DNA from: Flavobacterium gillisiae
Lineage (GTDB): Bacteria; Bacteroidota; Bacteroidia; Flavobacteriales; Flavobacteriaceae
Assembly: GCF_900107635.1 (NCBI RefSeq)
Contig: NZ_FNRD01000013.1
Location: forward strand, 62,001 to 126,000
Reading direction: 5' to 3'
Length of the DNA: 64,000 nucleotides
Part shown: positions 50,645-59,120 of the stretch, piece by piece
How positions within the stretch are numbered: position 1 is the stretch's first letter
How the letters are laid out: each line of letters opens with the position of its first letter
Notes under the pieces: generated by a model
Databases searched by the model: none
Told to the model about the DNA's origin: nothing
What the model saw: only the letters and a program-made list of their open reading frames with translations
Program-made: the position numbers and the translations under genes

Positions 50645-51160
50645 ATGGAAAATGTAAGAACGATTGCCGTTATTGGTGCTGCTGAGAAAAGAAATTTTGC
50701 AGTACTCAAAGAATTATCTGAACAGTATCAACTTTTATTATTCGATAAAAACCAAAAAGCACTTTCAGATATTCATGAAAGTCTTTTGGCGCACAATCGC
50801 CATGGCTATATTGAGAAAATGGATTGTGCTGTAAATGCCAGTTGGGAAGCAGATATTATTATTCTTTCTGGTTTTTGTATCAATGATGCAGTCGTTGTTG
50901 AAAAAATAAAAGAAGTCGCTACCGCAAAAATCATCATTATTATGGAAAATGAAGATGAGTTTACATCGTCGATAAACAACCAACTGAGTTTTGATCTTAT
51001 TTTTCCTCATTCTAAAATAGTAGAAATCATCAATATCTCTACAGATAAAAATTTAGAGAAAGAATTTCTGTTGGAAGGTCATAACTCAAAAGCTTTGGAT
51101 ACTGTTTCTAGTATTTTCGAAGGATGTGGTTTTACGACTTACTTATCTCAACTAAATTAA
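50645..51160 (+). CDS. Small Rossmann-fold NAD(P)-binding protein
   Basis: A 171-residue protein opening TIAVIGAAEKRNFAVLKEL with a second strand ending LLLFDKNQKAL, a Rossmann dinucleotide site. The rest follows the pattern of the NADP-binding part of 6-phosphogluconate dehydrogenase or F420-reductase-like proteins (WEADIIILSGFC, IVEIINIS), without a catalytic domain. Role unknown; the Crp-type box upstream suggests control by the neighbouring regulator. Confidence 0.65.
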   Translation: MENVRTIAVIGAAEKRNFAVLKELSEQYQLLLFDKNQKALSDIHESLLAHNRHGYIEKMDCAVNASWEADIIILSGFCINDAVVVEKIKEVATAKIIIIMENEDEFTSSINNQLSFDLIFPHSKIVEIINISTDKNLEKEFLLEGHNSKALDTVSSIFEGCGFTTYLSQLN

Positions 51161-51480
51161 TAAATAATACCAAAACGAATAATTCCATTTTATTAAGTTC
51201 GTTTAAACATAGTACGAGTTGCTAGCCTAATAGTAATGGAGCTATGGCCTATGAGAAAAAGCCAGGTAGCTAATGAAGATGATTAGCGACAACACTGTGG
51301 CTATATATTATGCTGGTTGTGCCGATGTTTGTTTACTGTCAAGGGAATGGTTTTCTAAAAATGGACGCCTAAATTTTATCTGAATATTTAATTTGTTGTA
51401 AGGTTTATAGTTTTTATAATCAAATACTAATGATGCAATACGAGTATTTGTTTGTATTAATTTTTAAACCTTAATAAAAT
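51161..51480. other. Gene-free stretch with possible structured RNA
   Basis: No supported gene in 320 nt. Between 51210 and 51350 several complementary segments occur: AGCTATGGC with GCCAGGTAGCT, GTTGCTA near 51212 with a partial match at TTAGCGACAAC, and ACAAC with GTTGT. The longest open frame in this part is about 16 codons. A terminator follows at 51481, so a short non-coding transcript is possible. Confidence 0.3.
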
Positions 51481-51505
51481 AAAAAGCCCCAAATTGGGGC
51501 TTTTT
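51481..51505. terminator. Bidirectional terminator
   Basis: AAAAAGCCCC and GGGGCTTTTT around AAATT form a perfect stem; it ends the minus-strand operon of rhodaneses and any transcript from the left. Confidence 0.9.
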
Positions 51506-51523
51506 ATATGCTGTAATTCTAAT

Positions 51524-51772
51524 TTATTTTGTTGTTATTTCTTCATATTCGACATCTTCCACGGTGTCATTATTCTTTTTCTTCAGTGGCACTGAACAAC
51601 CATTCGCTCCACCGCAGCCAGAATTTGTAACGACTTGGTATAATAGAAAACCGGCTAAAAGCCCTGAAAGAATGCTTTGGGTTTGAAACGCTTGTATACC
51701 GATATAAACTCCAAGAGCAAGACGGATAAAACGCATGAAATGCCAATCATTTAATAGATTTTGTACAATCAT
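51524..51772 (-). CDS. Small membrane protein with Cys-rich segment (DUF2892-like)
   Basis: An 82-residue protein. Two hydrophobic segments (residues about 15-30 and 36-50) resemble the DUF2892/YgaP membrane part, and NSGCGGANGCSVP follows with two cysteines on the soluble side. The C-terminus is acidic. Its start overlaps the upstream rhodanese stop by one base. Function is probably tied to the two rhodaneses, perhaps passing sulfur across or at the membrane (inference). Confidence 0.7.
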   Translation of the reverse strand: MIVQNLLNDWHFMRFIRLALGVYIGIQAFQTQSILSGLLAGFLLYQVVTNSGCGGANGCSVPLKKKNNDTVEDVEYEEITTK

Positions 51773-52083
51773 TATATTTTGTTTTGTAAGCTACTCCAGC
51801 CTCCGCCGTTATGAACTTGTGCAAAACCACTCGATTTTAAGATGCTTTTTGCAGAAGCACTTCGAATTCCTGATGCACAACAAGTAATAATAGTAGCGTC
51901 TTTTTTTAATTTTGGAATATGTCTCGAAAGATCATTTAATGGAGCATTTATCGAACCTTTTATATGTCCCTGTTTGTATTCTCCTGGGCTACGAACATCT
52001 AAAATTACAGCTCCTTGTTTTACTAAATCGGCGTAGTCTACTTTTGGTCCGATGCCAAATAGTTTTTTTAATGTGTTTATCAT
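51772..52083 (-). CDS. Rhodanese-like sulfurtransferase (copy 1)
   Basis: A 103-residue single-domain rhodanese. AVILDVRSPGEYKQGHIKGS is the N-terminal signature and TCCASGIRSASAK the active-site loop (Cys-Ala-Ser-Gly-Ile-Arg). It carries sulfur as a persulfide. Genes before and after are another rhodanese (1 nt) and the Cys-rich membrane protein (1-nt overlap). Confidence 0.92.
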   Translation of the reverse strand: MINTLKKLFGIGPKVDYADLVKQGAVILDVRSPGEYKQGHIKGSINAPLNDLSRHIPKLKKDATIITCCASGIRSASAKSILKSSGFAQVHNGGGWSSLQNKI

Positions 52084-52084
52084 T

Positions 52085-52372
52085 TTATTTTGTTGCTTGT
52101 GATTTATAATAATTTACGTCTAACCAAGATCCCCCGTTATAACACTCTATTCCAAGTTGAGAAAGGAAATGTTGTGCTTGTCCGCTTCTGTTTCCAGAGG
52201 CGCAACATAGTACTAAAGGGGCTTTCAGTTTTTTTAATTCTTCTACTCTTTCTGGTATTTCATTTAGCGGAATATTAAGGGAACCTATTACATTACCTCC
52301 CATAAACTCACCGTAAGAACGGACATCTACAATGGTTCCTTCGTTTTCTTTGATTATTTTTTCTACGCTCAT
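52085..52372 (-). CDS. Rhodanese-like sulfurtransferase (copy 2)
   Basis: A 95-residue single-domain rhodanese: GTIVDVRSYGEFMGGNVIGS and the loop LCCASGNRSGQAQH. It is the first gene of the three-gene minus-strand operon. The promoter at 52458-52465 and the palindrome at 52488-52501 lie upstream. Confidence 0.92.
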   Translation of the reverse strand: MSVEKIIKENEGTIVDVRSYGEFMGGNVIGSLNIPLNEIPERVEELKKLKAPLVLCCASGNRSGQAQHFLSQLGIECYNGGSWLDVNYYKSQATK

Positions 52373-52457
52373 TTTGTTTAATTTATAAAGTTAGAATTGG
52401 TCTCAAAAGGAGCACTGTTATTCAATCGTATGTATCGTGTACTCTAATTTGATAAGG

Positions 52458-52465
52458 CAAAAGTA
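52458..52465 (-). promoter_or_regulatory. -7 element of the rhodanese operon
   Basis: CAAAAGTA on the plus strand, i.e. TACTTTTG on the minus strand, matches TAnnTTTG, 85 nt before the first ATG. Confidence 0.5.
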
Positions 52466-52487
52466 GTACAAAGGAAAAGCTTTGTCA

Positions 52488-52501
52488 GTAACTTTTGTTA
52501 C
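52488..52501. promoter_or_regulatory. 5-4-5 palindrome GTAAC-TTTT-GTTAC
   Basis: A perfect 14-bp palindrome with Crp/Fnr-type spacing, centred about 43 nt before the expected start of the rhodanese transcript, the usual class II activator position. Confidence 0.5.
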
Positions 52502-52566
52502 ACAAGCAAATATTTAACGTTCAACATTTAAAATGCTTATTTCCTAAAATAGAAGTCACATAAAAA

Positions 52567-52587
52567 AAGCCTGTACGGAACAGGCTT
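52567..52587. terminator. Terminator of the DUF892 gene
   Basis: AAGCCTGT and ACAGGCTT pair around a short loop, with A-run before and TCTTAAATAATTTA after; it lies 28 nt past the minus-strand DUF892 stop. Confidence 0.75.
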
Positions 52588-52615
52588 CTTAAATAATTTA
52601 TTTTTGGATCAAGAA

Positions 52616-53182
52616 TTACATCCGTGGGTTTGAAATAGCATCGGCTTTAAAAGCTTTGTTGTTAATCGAAGCCATCGCTAACTCAGTTAATCCAGCGTCG
52701 GCTTTTTTATGCTCGTCAAGGGTCATAGCTAATAGATCAGCTGCTTTATTTTCTCCCATTGTTTTTGCAAAAGCATGTAAAGTACCATAAGTTGCAATTT
52801 CATAATGTTTTATCTTTTGTTCAGAGGCAATTATACTAGCGTCACGAACAATTCCTTGATCTGTTTTATTGATCATTTCGTCACTCTCTTTTAGAATACC
52901 TGTTATTGCTTCGCATTTTTTTGCTGCAGGTTTGATACCGGTAACTTCAAATATTTTTTCCAATCGGGAAATGTGTTCATTAGTTTCCGTTAAGTGTTTA
53001 TTTAGAGTAGTAGTTAATTCTGGAGTTGAAGCATTTTTTGCCATTTTAGGTAGTGTTTTGCTCAGTATTTTTTCTGCATAATAAATATCCTTCAATCCCA
53101 CTTCGAATAAATCTCTTAATCCATGAGCCGAATTTGTTTTTGCTGTTGTAGTTTCTAGTGTTTTTCCTGTTGGAGTTGCCAT
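52616..53182 (-). CDS. DUF892 ferritin-like stress protein (YciE/YciF type)
   Basis: A 188-residue helical protein. GLRDLFEVGLKDIYYAEKIL carries the first Glu/Asp ligands, then HLTETNEHISRLEKIFEVTG and ASEQKIKHYEIATYGTLHAF, and EHKKADAGLTEL near the C-terminus: four helices with acidic and His residues at di-metal positions. Family members are induced by osmotic and stationary-phase stress. Single gene with its own terminator. Confidence 0.88.
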   Translation of the reverse strand: MATPTGKTLETTTAKTNSAHGLRDLFEVGLKDIYYAEKILSKTLPKMAKNASTPELTTTLNKHLTETNEHISRLEKIFEVTGIKPAAKKCEAITGILKESDEMINKTDQGIVRDASIIASEQKIKHYEIATYGTLHAFAKTMGENKAADLLAMTLDEHKKADAGLTELAMASINNKAFKADAISNPRM

Positions 53183-53561
53183 GATAATTGAATTTAAATA
53201 TTAATATTTTGCTTTTTGTTTCTATTAAAATTAAAAAAAATAAGCTCATAAAAACTGTTAATTAACTTAAAATCAATAAAATAGGTATTTTTTAACTAAA
53301 AATAATAGGGTGTTTCTTTGTAATAACAATATGTGGTTTTTCTTGGTGAATTTTAGCTTTCTTTTTGGGTTATTTCCAAAGTAAAAAGGGTGATAAACAG
53401 CTTAGGTAATTAAAAGAAGTGTTGGACTTTAATGTCCGAATAAAAAAAATAAGCTCATTTATGCCCAGCTTGTTTCGGGTTAAATGAGCTTATTAATGAT
53501 TTTTTTTTCGAAGTAAAAATCATGAAAAATTAAAATCTAGATGAATGATTTCATTCTTTAA
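53183..53561. other. Gap with terminator hairpin and repeated arm
   Basis: No gene seen. AATAAGCTCATTTA (53448-53461) and TAAATGAGCTTATT (53481-53494) form a perfect 14-bp stem, probably the terminator of the DUF1003 gene. The 17-nt string AAAAAAAATAAGCTCAT at 53442-53458 also occurs at 53233-53249 without its partner arm. Confidence 0.6.
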
Positions 53562-53978
53562 TTAGGGCTGTTTTTCCATTTGTTCTAACAGTCTGATTAT
53601 TTTGTCTAATTTGTCGACTTCAATACTATTCAGTTTTGATGTCAGCGCTTCTATTTCTAGTTTGGCATCAAGATTAGTCTGATAGTCAGCCTGCGCTTGG
53701 GCTCGGTCTCTTTCGTTTTGTCTGTTTTGAGACATCATGATAATCGGAGCTGCATAAGCCGCTTGCGTTGAGAACAGCAGATTAAGCAAAATAAAAGGAT
53801 AGACATCCCAATGTTTCATAAAGGCGATTAGGTTTAAGGTCATCCAAAGAACGACTAATACTGTTTGTACAATTATGAATTTCCACGACCCCATACTTTT
53901 AGCCACGGCATCGGCCAGACGGCTGCCAAACCCTAAGGTGTCAAAATGCTTTTGGTGCCAATTTTTTTTTGCTAACAT
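53562..53978 (-). CDS. DUF1003 membrane protein
   Basis: A 138-residue protein. Two hydrophobic spans (FIIVQTVLVVLWMTLNLIAF and YPFILLNLLFSTQAAYAAPI) are followed by MMSQNRQNERDRAQAQADYQ, the pattern of DUF1003, then a helical C-terminus. An N-terminal ADAVAKSMGSW stretch precedes the first span. Function unknown. It ends at the hairpin near 53448-53494. Confidence 0.9.
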   Translation of the reverse strand: MLAKKNWHQKHFDTLGFGSRLADAVAKSMGSWKFIIVQTVLVVLWMTLNLIAFMKHWDVYPFILLNLLFSTQAAYAAPIIMMSQNRQNERDRAQAQADYQTNLDAKLEIEALTSKLNSIEVDKLDKIIRLLEQMEKQP

Positions 53979-54012
53979 AGTTTGGGTATTTGATAAAGGG
54001 TTATTGATTTAT

Positions 54013-54357
54013 TTAAATTTTATTTTTTTGCCATGGAAATTTACCTTCGAGTTCGACCTGCAATGATAAACTCATTATCGTTCTGATAAATACAATTAAG
54101 CCTAAAATCGATACTGATTCCAACGTTGGCTCTGCAACTACTGTGGCAATTATATCAGCTGCGATTAATATTTCAAGTCCTAAAAGTATTGATTTTCCCA
54201 GCGTTTGTCTCAATTCAATAAACGGTTCTGGTTTTCTTTTATAAAACAGTACAAGTGACTTTACGAGGGAATAAACTACGCCTGTAAAAATAGTAATGCA
54301 CCCTAAGATTTCGATAGTTGCTGCGATGTAGTTTATAAATATTTTGATATTTTCCAT
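54013..54357 (-). CDS. DUF1622 membrane protein
   Basis: A 114-residue protein with three hydrophobic segments: residues about 8-30, 55-72 (LGLEILIAADIIATVV) and 79-95 (SILGLIVFIRTIMSLSL). ELRQTLGKSILLGLEILIAA is typical of DUF1622. Function unknown. It is 34 nt before the DUF1003 gene on the same strand, so they may be co-transcribed. Confidence 0.85.
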   Translation of the reverse strand: MENIKIFINYIAATIEILGCITIFTGVVYSLVKSLVLFYKRKPEPFIELRQTLGKSILLGLEILIAADIIATVVAEPTLESVSILGLIVFIRTIMSLSLQVELEGKFPWQKNKI

Positions 54358-54568
54358 TTTGCTTGTTGATTAAAACCAGTTATAAAAAGGGTTTTGTATG
54401 AGCTACTTTATTTATTCGTTCCATATCGTAAAAAATGTTATGCTTAAAAGCAGCGACAAAATGAATCTAATTGACAGGTAAATATATAGTAAACTTCGTT
54501 TGTTTGTACAGTGCTGTACATTATGATGGAGTCATTTTGTTGATTTGAAATAAGTATAGATAATAGTA

Positions 54569-54961
54569 TTATTTTTTTATGTATTTATTGAGGTAACAGT
54601 CGTAACATTCATCGTTTAGCATCAATTGACTATCAGTTCTCACGAAAGACTGTTTTGAATCATTTTCATAGATAATTAATTTTTTTTCTCCTCCAAAAAT
54701 GGAATTTCCGTTTTGAATAGAGTAGGAGGATTCATAAACTAAAACCCCATCCGTATATCTTTTTACTGTTGTGTTTGAGATTTCTAATTGAATTGATTTA
54801 CCGGTTGACTCTGGTGTTGTTGTAATTCCGGCAATTCCGCCTGAAGATTCAACCCAATTCCATTTTCCAATGATGGCTTTATTCTCAGAGTCGCTCGTAT
54901 CTGTGGAACAACTGCTAATTGAAAATAGGACTAAGAGTAGGCACGTTATTTTTCTCATCAT
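54569..54961 (-). CDS. Small lipocalin-like lipoprotein
   Basis: About 130 residues from the ATG at 54961 or 54958 (MRKITCLLLVLFSISSC, lipobox cysteine at residue 18 or so); an in-frame ATG at 55015 would block the signal peptide. After the lipobox comes NKAIIGKWNWVESSGGIAG, then beta-strands (SIQLEISNTTVKRYTDG) and a C-terminal CYDCYLNKY. The pattern fits lipocalin-like domain lipoproteins of Bacteroidota. Function unknown. Confidence 0.7.
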   Translation of the reverse strand: MMRKITCLLLVLFSISSCSTDTSDSENKAIIGKWNWVESSGGIAGITTTPESTGKSIQLEISNTTVKRYTDGVLVYESSYSIQNGNSIFGGEKKLIIYENDSKQSFVRTDSQLMLNDECYDCYLNKYIKK

Positions 54962-55071
54962 TTTAATTTTCGAAAGAAGGGAAAGAGGTTGTGTTTTGGT
55001 TGATTTATAACGCAATTCATCGCTATTTTATTTTGGTAGAACCGACAAGAGTTTAGATCAGATGGATAAAA

Positions 55072-55626
55072 CTATTGATTCCTTTCTATAAACTCCAGTA
55101 ACGATTGAAGGATTTCTTGTCCTTCGGGCCAATATTCTAATTTTGACTCGGAATTCAGATGGCCTTTCTCGCCAATATTTATAAAAGTACTTCCCCATTT
55201 TTCGGCAAGGAACTCGGCTCTTTCTACTGAAATATAAGGATCATTGGAACTTGTAATTACTACTGTCGGAAAATCTAATTTTAATAGGGGAATGGGGGAG
55301 AAGTTTCTGGTTTGTTCTGGGGTATGCGCTGGAGAATCTACATCTGCTGGTGCAACAAGTAAGGCACCAACTATTTTGTCAATTTTGTTTTCTTTTGACC
55401 AATGACTGATTAGCGAGCAGGCGAGACTATGAGCAACGATAATGATTTCGCCTTCCGCCGATTCGATTGAAGAGTTTAAGCTTTCCAACCAATCTTTTAA
55501 AAGAGGATTGTCCCAATCCTTCTGAACTACTTTTTGGGCAGTTTCAAAATGCTGTAGCCAATAGTTTTGCCAATGCGTCTCTCCTGAGTCTCCTAATCCT
55601 GGAACAATTAATATAGTGTGCTTCAT
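55072..55626 (-). CDS. RBBP9/YdeN-family alpha/beta hydrolase
   Basis: A 184-residue serine hydrolase. ILIVPGLGDSGETHWQNYWL is the family opening; the nucleophile serine lies in VAHSLACSLISHW, the acid in SSNDPYIS and the histidine in GEKGHLNSES. Natural substrate unknown. Single gene, followed by no strong terminator. Confidence 0.88.
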   Translation of the reverse strand: MKHTILIVPGLGDSGETHWQNYWLQHFETAQKVVQKDWDNPLLKDWLESLNSSIESAEGEIIIVAHSLACSLISHWSKENKIDKIVGALLVAPADVDSPAHTPEQTRNFSPIPLLKLDFPTVVITSSNDPYISVERAEFLAEKWGSTFINIGEKGHLNSESKLEYWPEGQEILQSLLEFIERNQ

Positions 55627-55903
55627 GTTTTTTTTTAATTAAAGGGCAATTCTAAATGCAAAGACAATAACTTTCGGGTCGCTACAAATAGGGTCGCTTT
55701 CGGGTTTCTGATACCTTATTCTCATTCACTTTACTATTAGCAGCAAGCGTAACTACAAATCTACCATCCATTTCAAACGATCGTATATCGTTACAAAGCT
55801 AATGAATTCCATTTCTTTCCGTTATCATATTTTTTATTTTCATCGGAAGGAAAATTAGAGGATGGCAATTCAGAATTAATACGAGTCTTTTTTCTTTAAT
55901 TTA

Positions 55904-55911
55904 TATATTTG
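55904..55911 (+). promoter_or_regulatory. -7 element TATATTTG
   Basis: Matches TAnnTTTG and ends 10 nt before the ATG at 55922, giving a very short leader. Confidence 0.45.
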
Positions 55912-55921
55912 TAAAAAAACC

Positions 55922-56761
55922 ATGCGTTATAAAATTGCGATACTAGTTCTCCTCAATAGTCTTTTGTTGGGGAGTTGTGCCTCAAAGAAAATTACAGATG
56001 CTTCTTATTTGGTTTCTTCGAAAGAAAACACAATAGCGGCGCCGAAAATGAATGTTTTTGTTCCTAGAAATTCAAAAGCAAAACAGCTGCCTGTGTTAAT
56101 CTTTGTACATGGAGGCTACTGGAATAGTGGACGAAAAGGGACTTATGATTTGTTAGGTCGAAACTTTGCGCGCAAAGGAGTAGTCACTGTTATCCCCGAT
56201 TATACTTTAAGTCCAAATACGGATTATGATGGGATGGCCAGGCAAATTGCTGCCGTGATTCAATGGACGAAAGACAGTATTAGTAAATACAAGGGTAACC
56301 CAAATGCAGTCTTTGTAACTGGGCATTCGGCAGGAGGACATTTAGGGGCATTAGCAGTTATGAATCCGAAGTACGGAATTGATCCTAAGAGTATTGCCGG
56401 AATTATATTGAATGATGCCGCTGGATTAGACATGAAATATTATTTAGAGGAAAACCCACCTACTACCGAATACAATTATATCACAACCTGGACTAACTCG
56501 CCTGCTAGATGGCAAGATGCCTCGCCCATTTATTTTTTAGATAAAAACACGCCTCCTTTTTTAATTTATGTTGGCGATAAAACCTATGCTTCTATAAAAA
56601 CAACTAATAAGCGTTTTATTGATGCCTTGCATCCTTTTCAGCCAGAAGTGAAAGCAATACCAATAAACAAAAAGCATGTTCCTATGGTTACACAGTACTT
56701 TTATCCTTGGAGCGACCGCTTAGATGAGGTGATTGATTTTATGAATAGTAACTTAAAATAA
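55922..56761 (+). CDS. Alpha/beta hydrolase lipoprotein (esterase/kynurenine-formamidase-like)
   Basis: A 279-residue lipoprotein (lipobox in SLLLGSCASK). VLIFVHGGYWNSGRKGTYDL carries the oxyanion-hole HGG, FVTGHSAGGHLGAL the serine nucleophile; PPFLIYVGDKTY and KKHVPMVTQYF supply the acid and histidine regions. It matches the BD-FAE/carboxylesterase group. Outer-membrane or periplasmic location is expected. Confidence 0.85.
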   Translation: MRYKIAILVLLNSLLLGSCASKKITDASYLVSSKENTIAAPKMNVFVPRNSKAKQLPVLIFVHGGYWNSGRKGTYDLLGRNFARKGVVTVIPDYTLSPNTDYDGMARQIAAVIQWTKDSISKYKGNPNAVFVTGHSAGGHLGALAVMNPKYGIDPKSIAGIILNDAAGLDMKYYLEENPPTTEYNYITTWTNSPARWQDASPIYFLDKNTPPFLIYVGDKTYASIKTTNKRFIDALHPFQPEVKAIPINKKHVPMVTQYFYPWSDRLDEVIDFMNSNLK

Positions 56762-56869
56762 ATATTTTTTAAAATTAGTGAATAGTAAGGTAGGGTAAAC
56801 AGGTACGAAGTTGTCTTACTATTGAAGTTATCAATGAGATACTATTGTACTAACACTAATTTTAAAATT

Positions 56870-57334
56870 ATGAAAACAGTTAAAGCCGCATTATTACTAC
56901 TAATTTTTTCTTTTGTACCCAATGTGAATGCTCAACAAGCCAGAGTTAGTAATGATACCCAAGTAGAAACAAAACATAGTGTGTCCTATTACCAACAAAG
57001 AGGTTTAGAAGATGCGCAATACGAACAAAAGTTTGAAGCAAAAAGCAAAACAGAGGAACGTACATTTTGGGAGGAACAAAAACAGTACGAAAAGGAATTA
57101 AAGAAAAACGACAGAAGAGGACATCGCGCTTATCTTCAAGGTAAAAAAGAAGGTTATGCAACGCACCACGACCATTGTGATAGCCATTGTCATCACAGTG
57201 AGTATTGGTATCAGCATGCAGGATACTATTACTATGAATATAGGGAACCACGTTATGAGAATAGATCTTCGAGAACTACAGTGAGTACACAAATAGGAGT
57301 GAGTACACCAAAGGTACGATTGGGAATTTTTTAA
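56870..57334 (+). CDS. Secreted His/Tyr-rich protein
   Basis: About 154 residues from ATG at 56870 (MKTVKAALLLLIFSFV, signal peptide ending NAQ). A charged helical middle (YEQKFEAKSKTEERTFWEEQ) is followed by HHDHCDSHCHHSEYWYQHAG and a Tyr-rich stretch, then a short tail. The His/Cys block could bind metal. No family recognised. An in-frame ATG at 56822 is less likely because the signal peptide begins later. Confidence 0.6.
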   Translation: MKTVKAALLLLIFSFVPNVNAQQARVSNDTQVETKHSVSYYQQRGLEDAQYEQKFEAKSKTEERTFWEEQKQYEKELKKNDRRGHRAYLQGKKEGYATHHDHCDSHCHHSEYWYQHAGYYYYEYREPRYENRSSRTTVSTQIGVSTPKVRLGIF

Positions 57335-57370
57335 TATAGAATTTACATGGAATAGCAATCAATTCAATAT

Positions 57371-57411
57371 AAAAGACCGCTTTTAAAGTAATTTAAAAGC
57401 GGTCTTTTTTT
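57371..57411. terminator. Bidirectional terminator
   Basis: AAAAGACCGCTTTTAAA and TTTAAAAGCGGTCTTTT form a perfect 17-bp stem with a 4-nt loop between convergent genes. Confidence 0.92.
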
Positions 57412-57461
57412 GATTGTTTTTAGCCACAAGTAGCCGCAGCAATTATGTCAATGCAACGTTT

Positions 57462-58547
57462 TTATTTCAGAGGTAATTCTATTTTATTCAAAGTAAAAGT
57501 CATAGTTGAAATATCGCCAGTAACTTCATTAATCTTGGAATTTGTGAAGTACAAGTAGTTGTTATAGATACTAAAGGTATCGGCCCATCTAATTTTTTCG
57601 CCTTCAACTAATGTATGAATGCTACCTTCTTGTTTTCGGTACATGATTTTGTTGTTTTCTAAATCAGCAAAATATAAAGTACCATTTTCGTCTAGAATCA
57701 TTCCATCTGGAGCTGCTGTTTTGGCTACTAATTTCACTGACTTTTCTACTTCTTTATTAGTTCCATTGGCTAATGCTTTTGTGGATACTGAATATAAACT
57801 ATACCCCGTTAGAGCATGATAGTAGAGTAGGTCATTTTTTGTGTCTAATGCAATTCCGTCAGAATTAATCGTATTCTCCCATTTTTTGTCGCCAAAAGTT
57901 AAATAGGCTTGTTCTGCTTTTGTAGAGAAATGATTGTCTAAAACTCTAGTAGTTATTCCAGTAGTCATGTCTAGTACAATTAAACCAGCTCTACCAGAAT
58001 CAGTACAATAGATTTTATTATGTTTTTTGTCTACGCGTAAATCGTTAATGTAAGAATTAGGGTAGTAACTACCTTTTTGTAACAGATAGGTTTTTTCTAA
58101 TTTGTTATCACTTAGATTAAAAACAAAAAGTCGGGGTGCGTCGAGAACGGCACCAAATAGAGGGCTACGTGTGTCTAATACATAAAGCATATTTTCGAAA
58201 GCAACGACAGATTGTACGCCGATAAACTTATGATCTTCAGCCGTGTTACCAATTTCCCAGGAATTCCATTCTTTATTAGGAAAGGCTATTTTCTGATTGT
58301 CTTTGGTAATTTCAACAACTGAATTGTCAATCCCTTTTCTCCATCGAGGGAAGTTTACGAAAATTCGTCCTGCAGTACTCACAGTAACGCCTGTAACTTG
58401 CTGTCCTACGAATTCAGCAACTTGTTGTACTTGTGCGGTAAGACTGTCAGCTTGTTTTGATACTTCGGTGTCTGTTTTCTTGTTTGTGGCTTCTTTACAA
58501 GAAACAACTATTATAAAAAGAGAGAGTAGATAAAGACTTTTTTTCAT
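57462..58547 (-). CDS. Major-royal-jelly/SMP-30-like beta-propeller lipoprotein
   Basis: A 361-residue lipoprotein (lipobox in FIIVVSCKEA, cysteine at residue 17). The propeller has GVTVSTAGRIFVNFPRWRKG, then YINDLRVDKKHNKIYCTDSG, DGIALDTKNDLLYYHALTG and APDGMILDENGTLYFADLEN, the pattern of the Yellow/MRJP family (L-dopachrome tautomerase-related). Function in bacteria unknown. Downstream of the VOC gene on the same strand, separated by a terminator. Confidence 0.83.
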   Translation of the reverse strand: MKKSLYLLSLFIIVVSCKEATNKKTDTEVSKQADSLTAQVQQVAEFVGQQVTGVTVSTAGRIFVNFPRWRKGIDNSVVEITKDNQKIAFPNKEWNSWEIGNTAEDHKFIGVQSVVAFENMLYVLDTRSPLFGAVLDAPRLFVFNLSDNKLEKTYLLQKGSYYPNSYINDLRVDKKHNKIYCTDSGRAGLIVLDMTTGITTRVLDNHFSTKAEQAYLTFGDKKWENTINSDGIALDTKNDLLYYHALTGYSLYSVSTKALANGTNKEVEKSVKLVAKTAAPDGMILDENGTLYFADLENNKIMYRKQEGSIHTLVEGEKIRWADTFSIYNNYLYFTNSKINEVTGDISTMTFTLNKIELPLK

Positions 58548-58561
58548 TTTAGTTAAATTTG

Positions 58562-58592
58562 AAAACGTCCAATAGAATTTATTGGACGTTTT
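58562..58592 (-). terminator. Terminator of the VOC gene
   Basis: AAAACGTCCAATA and TATTGGACGTTTT form a perfect 13-bp stem 4 nt after the minus-strand VOC stop. Confidence 0.85.
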
Positions 58593-58596
58593 GTTT

Positions 58597-59109
58597 TTAT
58601 TTCGTGTAGGCTCCCGAAGAATACGTTAGTTCATAACTGTGTGTGTATATTTCGAAAACAATTCCAAAAGGATCTTCGACGTAACACATTTTGAATGGTT
58701 TGTCTTTTGGATAATATTCTCTAATAGGCATTCTTTGTTTACCACCGTAAGATACAATTTTTTCGATAAGGTCTTCAATGTTTGGATCTTGTACACAAAA
58801 ATGAAAAAGTCCCGTATTGAAAGGATTGAATTCTGGGGCTTCTTTAACTCCGTTAGGGAAAGAGAATAATTCGATTCCTATACCATCTGAAGTTGCTAAA
58901 TGTGCAATTTCAAATTCTTCCCAATCTTCACCAAAAACGTCAATACACATTTGGCCAATAGCCGTTTCTTTTTCTTTCTTTACTGTAGAAGGTTCCATAA
59001 TAATGTACCAGCCCATTACTTCGGAGTAGAATTTAACGGCCTCTTTTATATTCGGAACTGTAATCCCGATATGTGAAAATGATTTTGGGTAATTTGTATT
59101 TGTTGTCAT
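58597..59109 (-). CDS. VOC-family (glyoxalase/bleomycin-resistance) metalloprotein
   Basis: A 170-residue protein with two beta-alpha-beta-beta-beta modules. Module 1: FSHIGITVPNIKEAVKFYSE with a His ligand; module 2: GLFHFCVQDPNIEDLIEKI and CYVEDPFGIVFEIYTHS with His and Glu ligand positions. Likely a lyase or dioxygenase; substrate unknown. Divergent from the HxlR regulator, which probably controls it. Confidence 0.85.
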   Translation of the reverse strand: MTTNTNYPKSFSHIGITVPNIKEAVKFYSEVMGWYIIMEPSTVKKEKETAIGQMCIDVFGEDWEEFEIAHLATSDGIGIELFSFPNGVKEAPEFNPFNTGLFHFCVQDPNIEDLIEKIVSYGGKQRMPIREYYPKDKPFKMCYVEDPFGIVFEIYTHSYELTYSSGAYTK

Positions 59110-59120
59110 ATGTTATAGTA

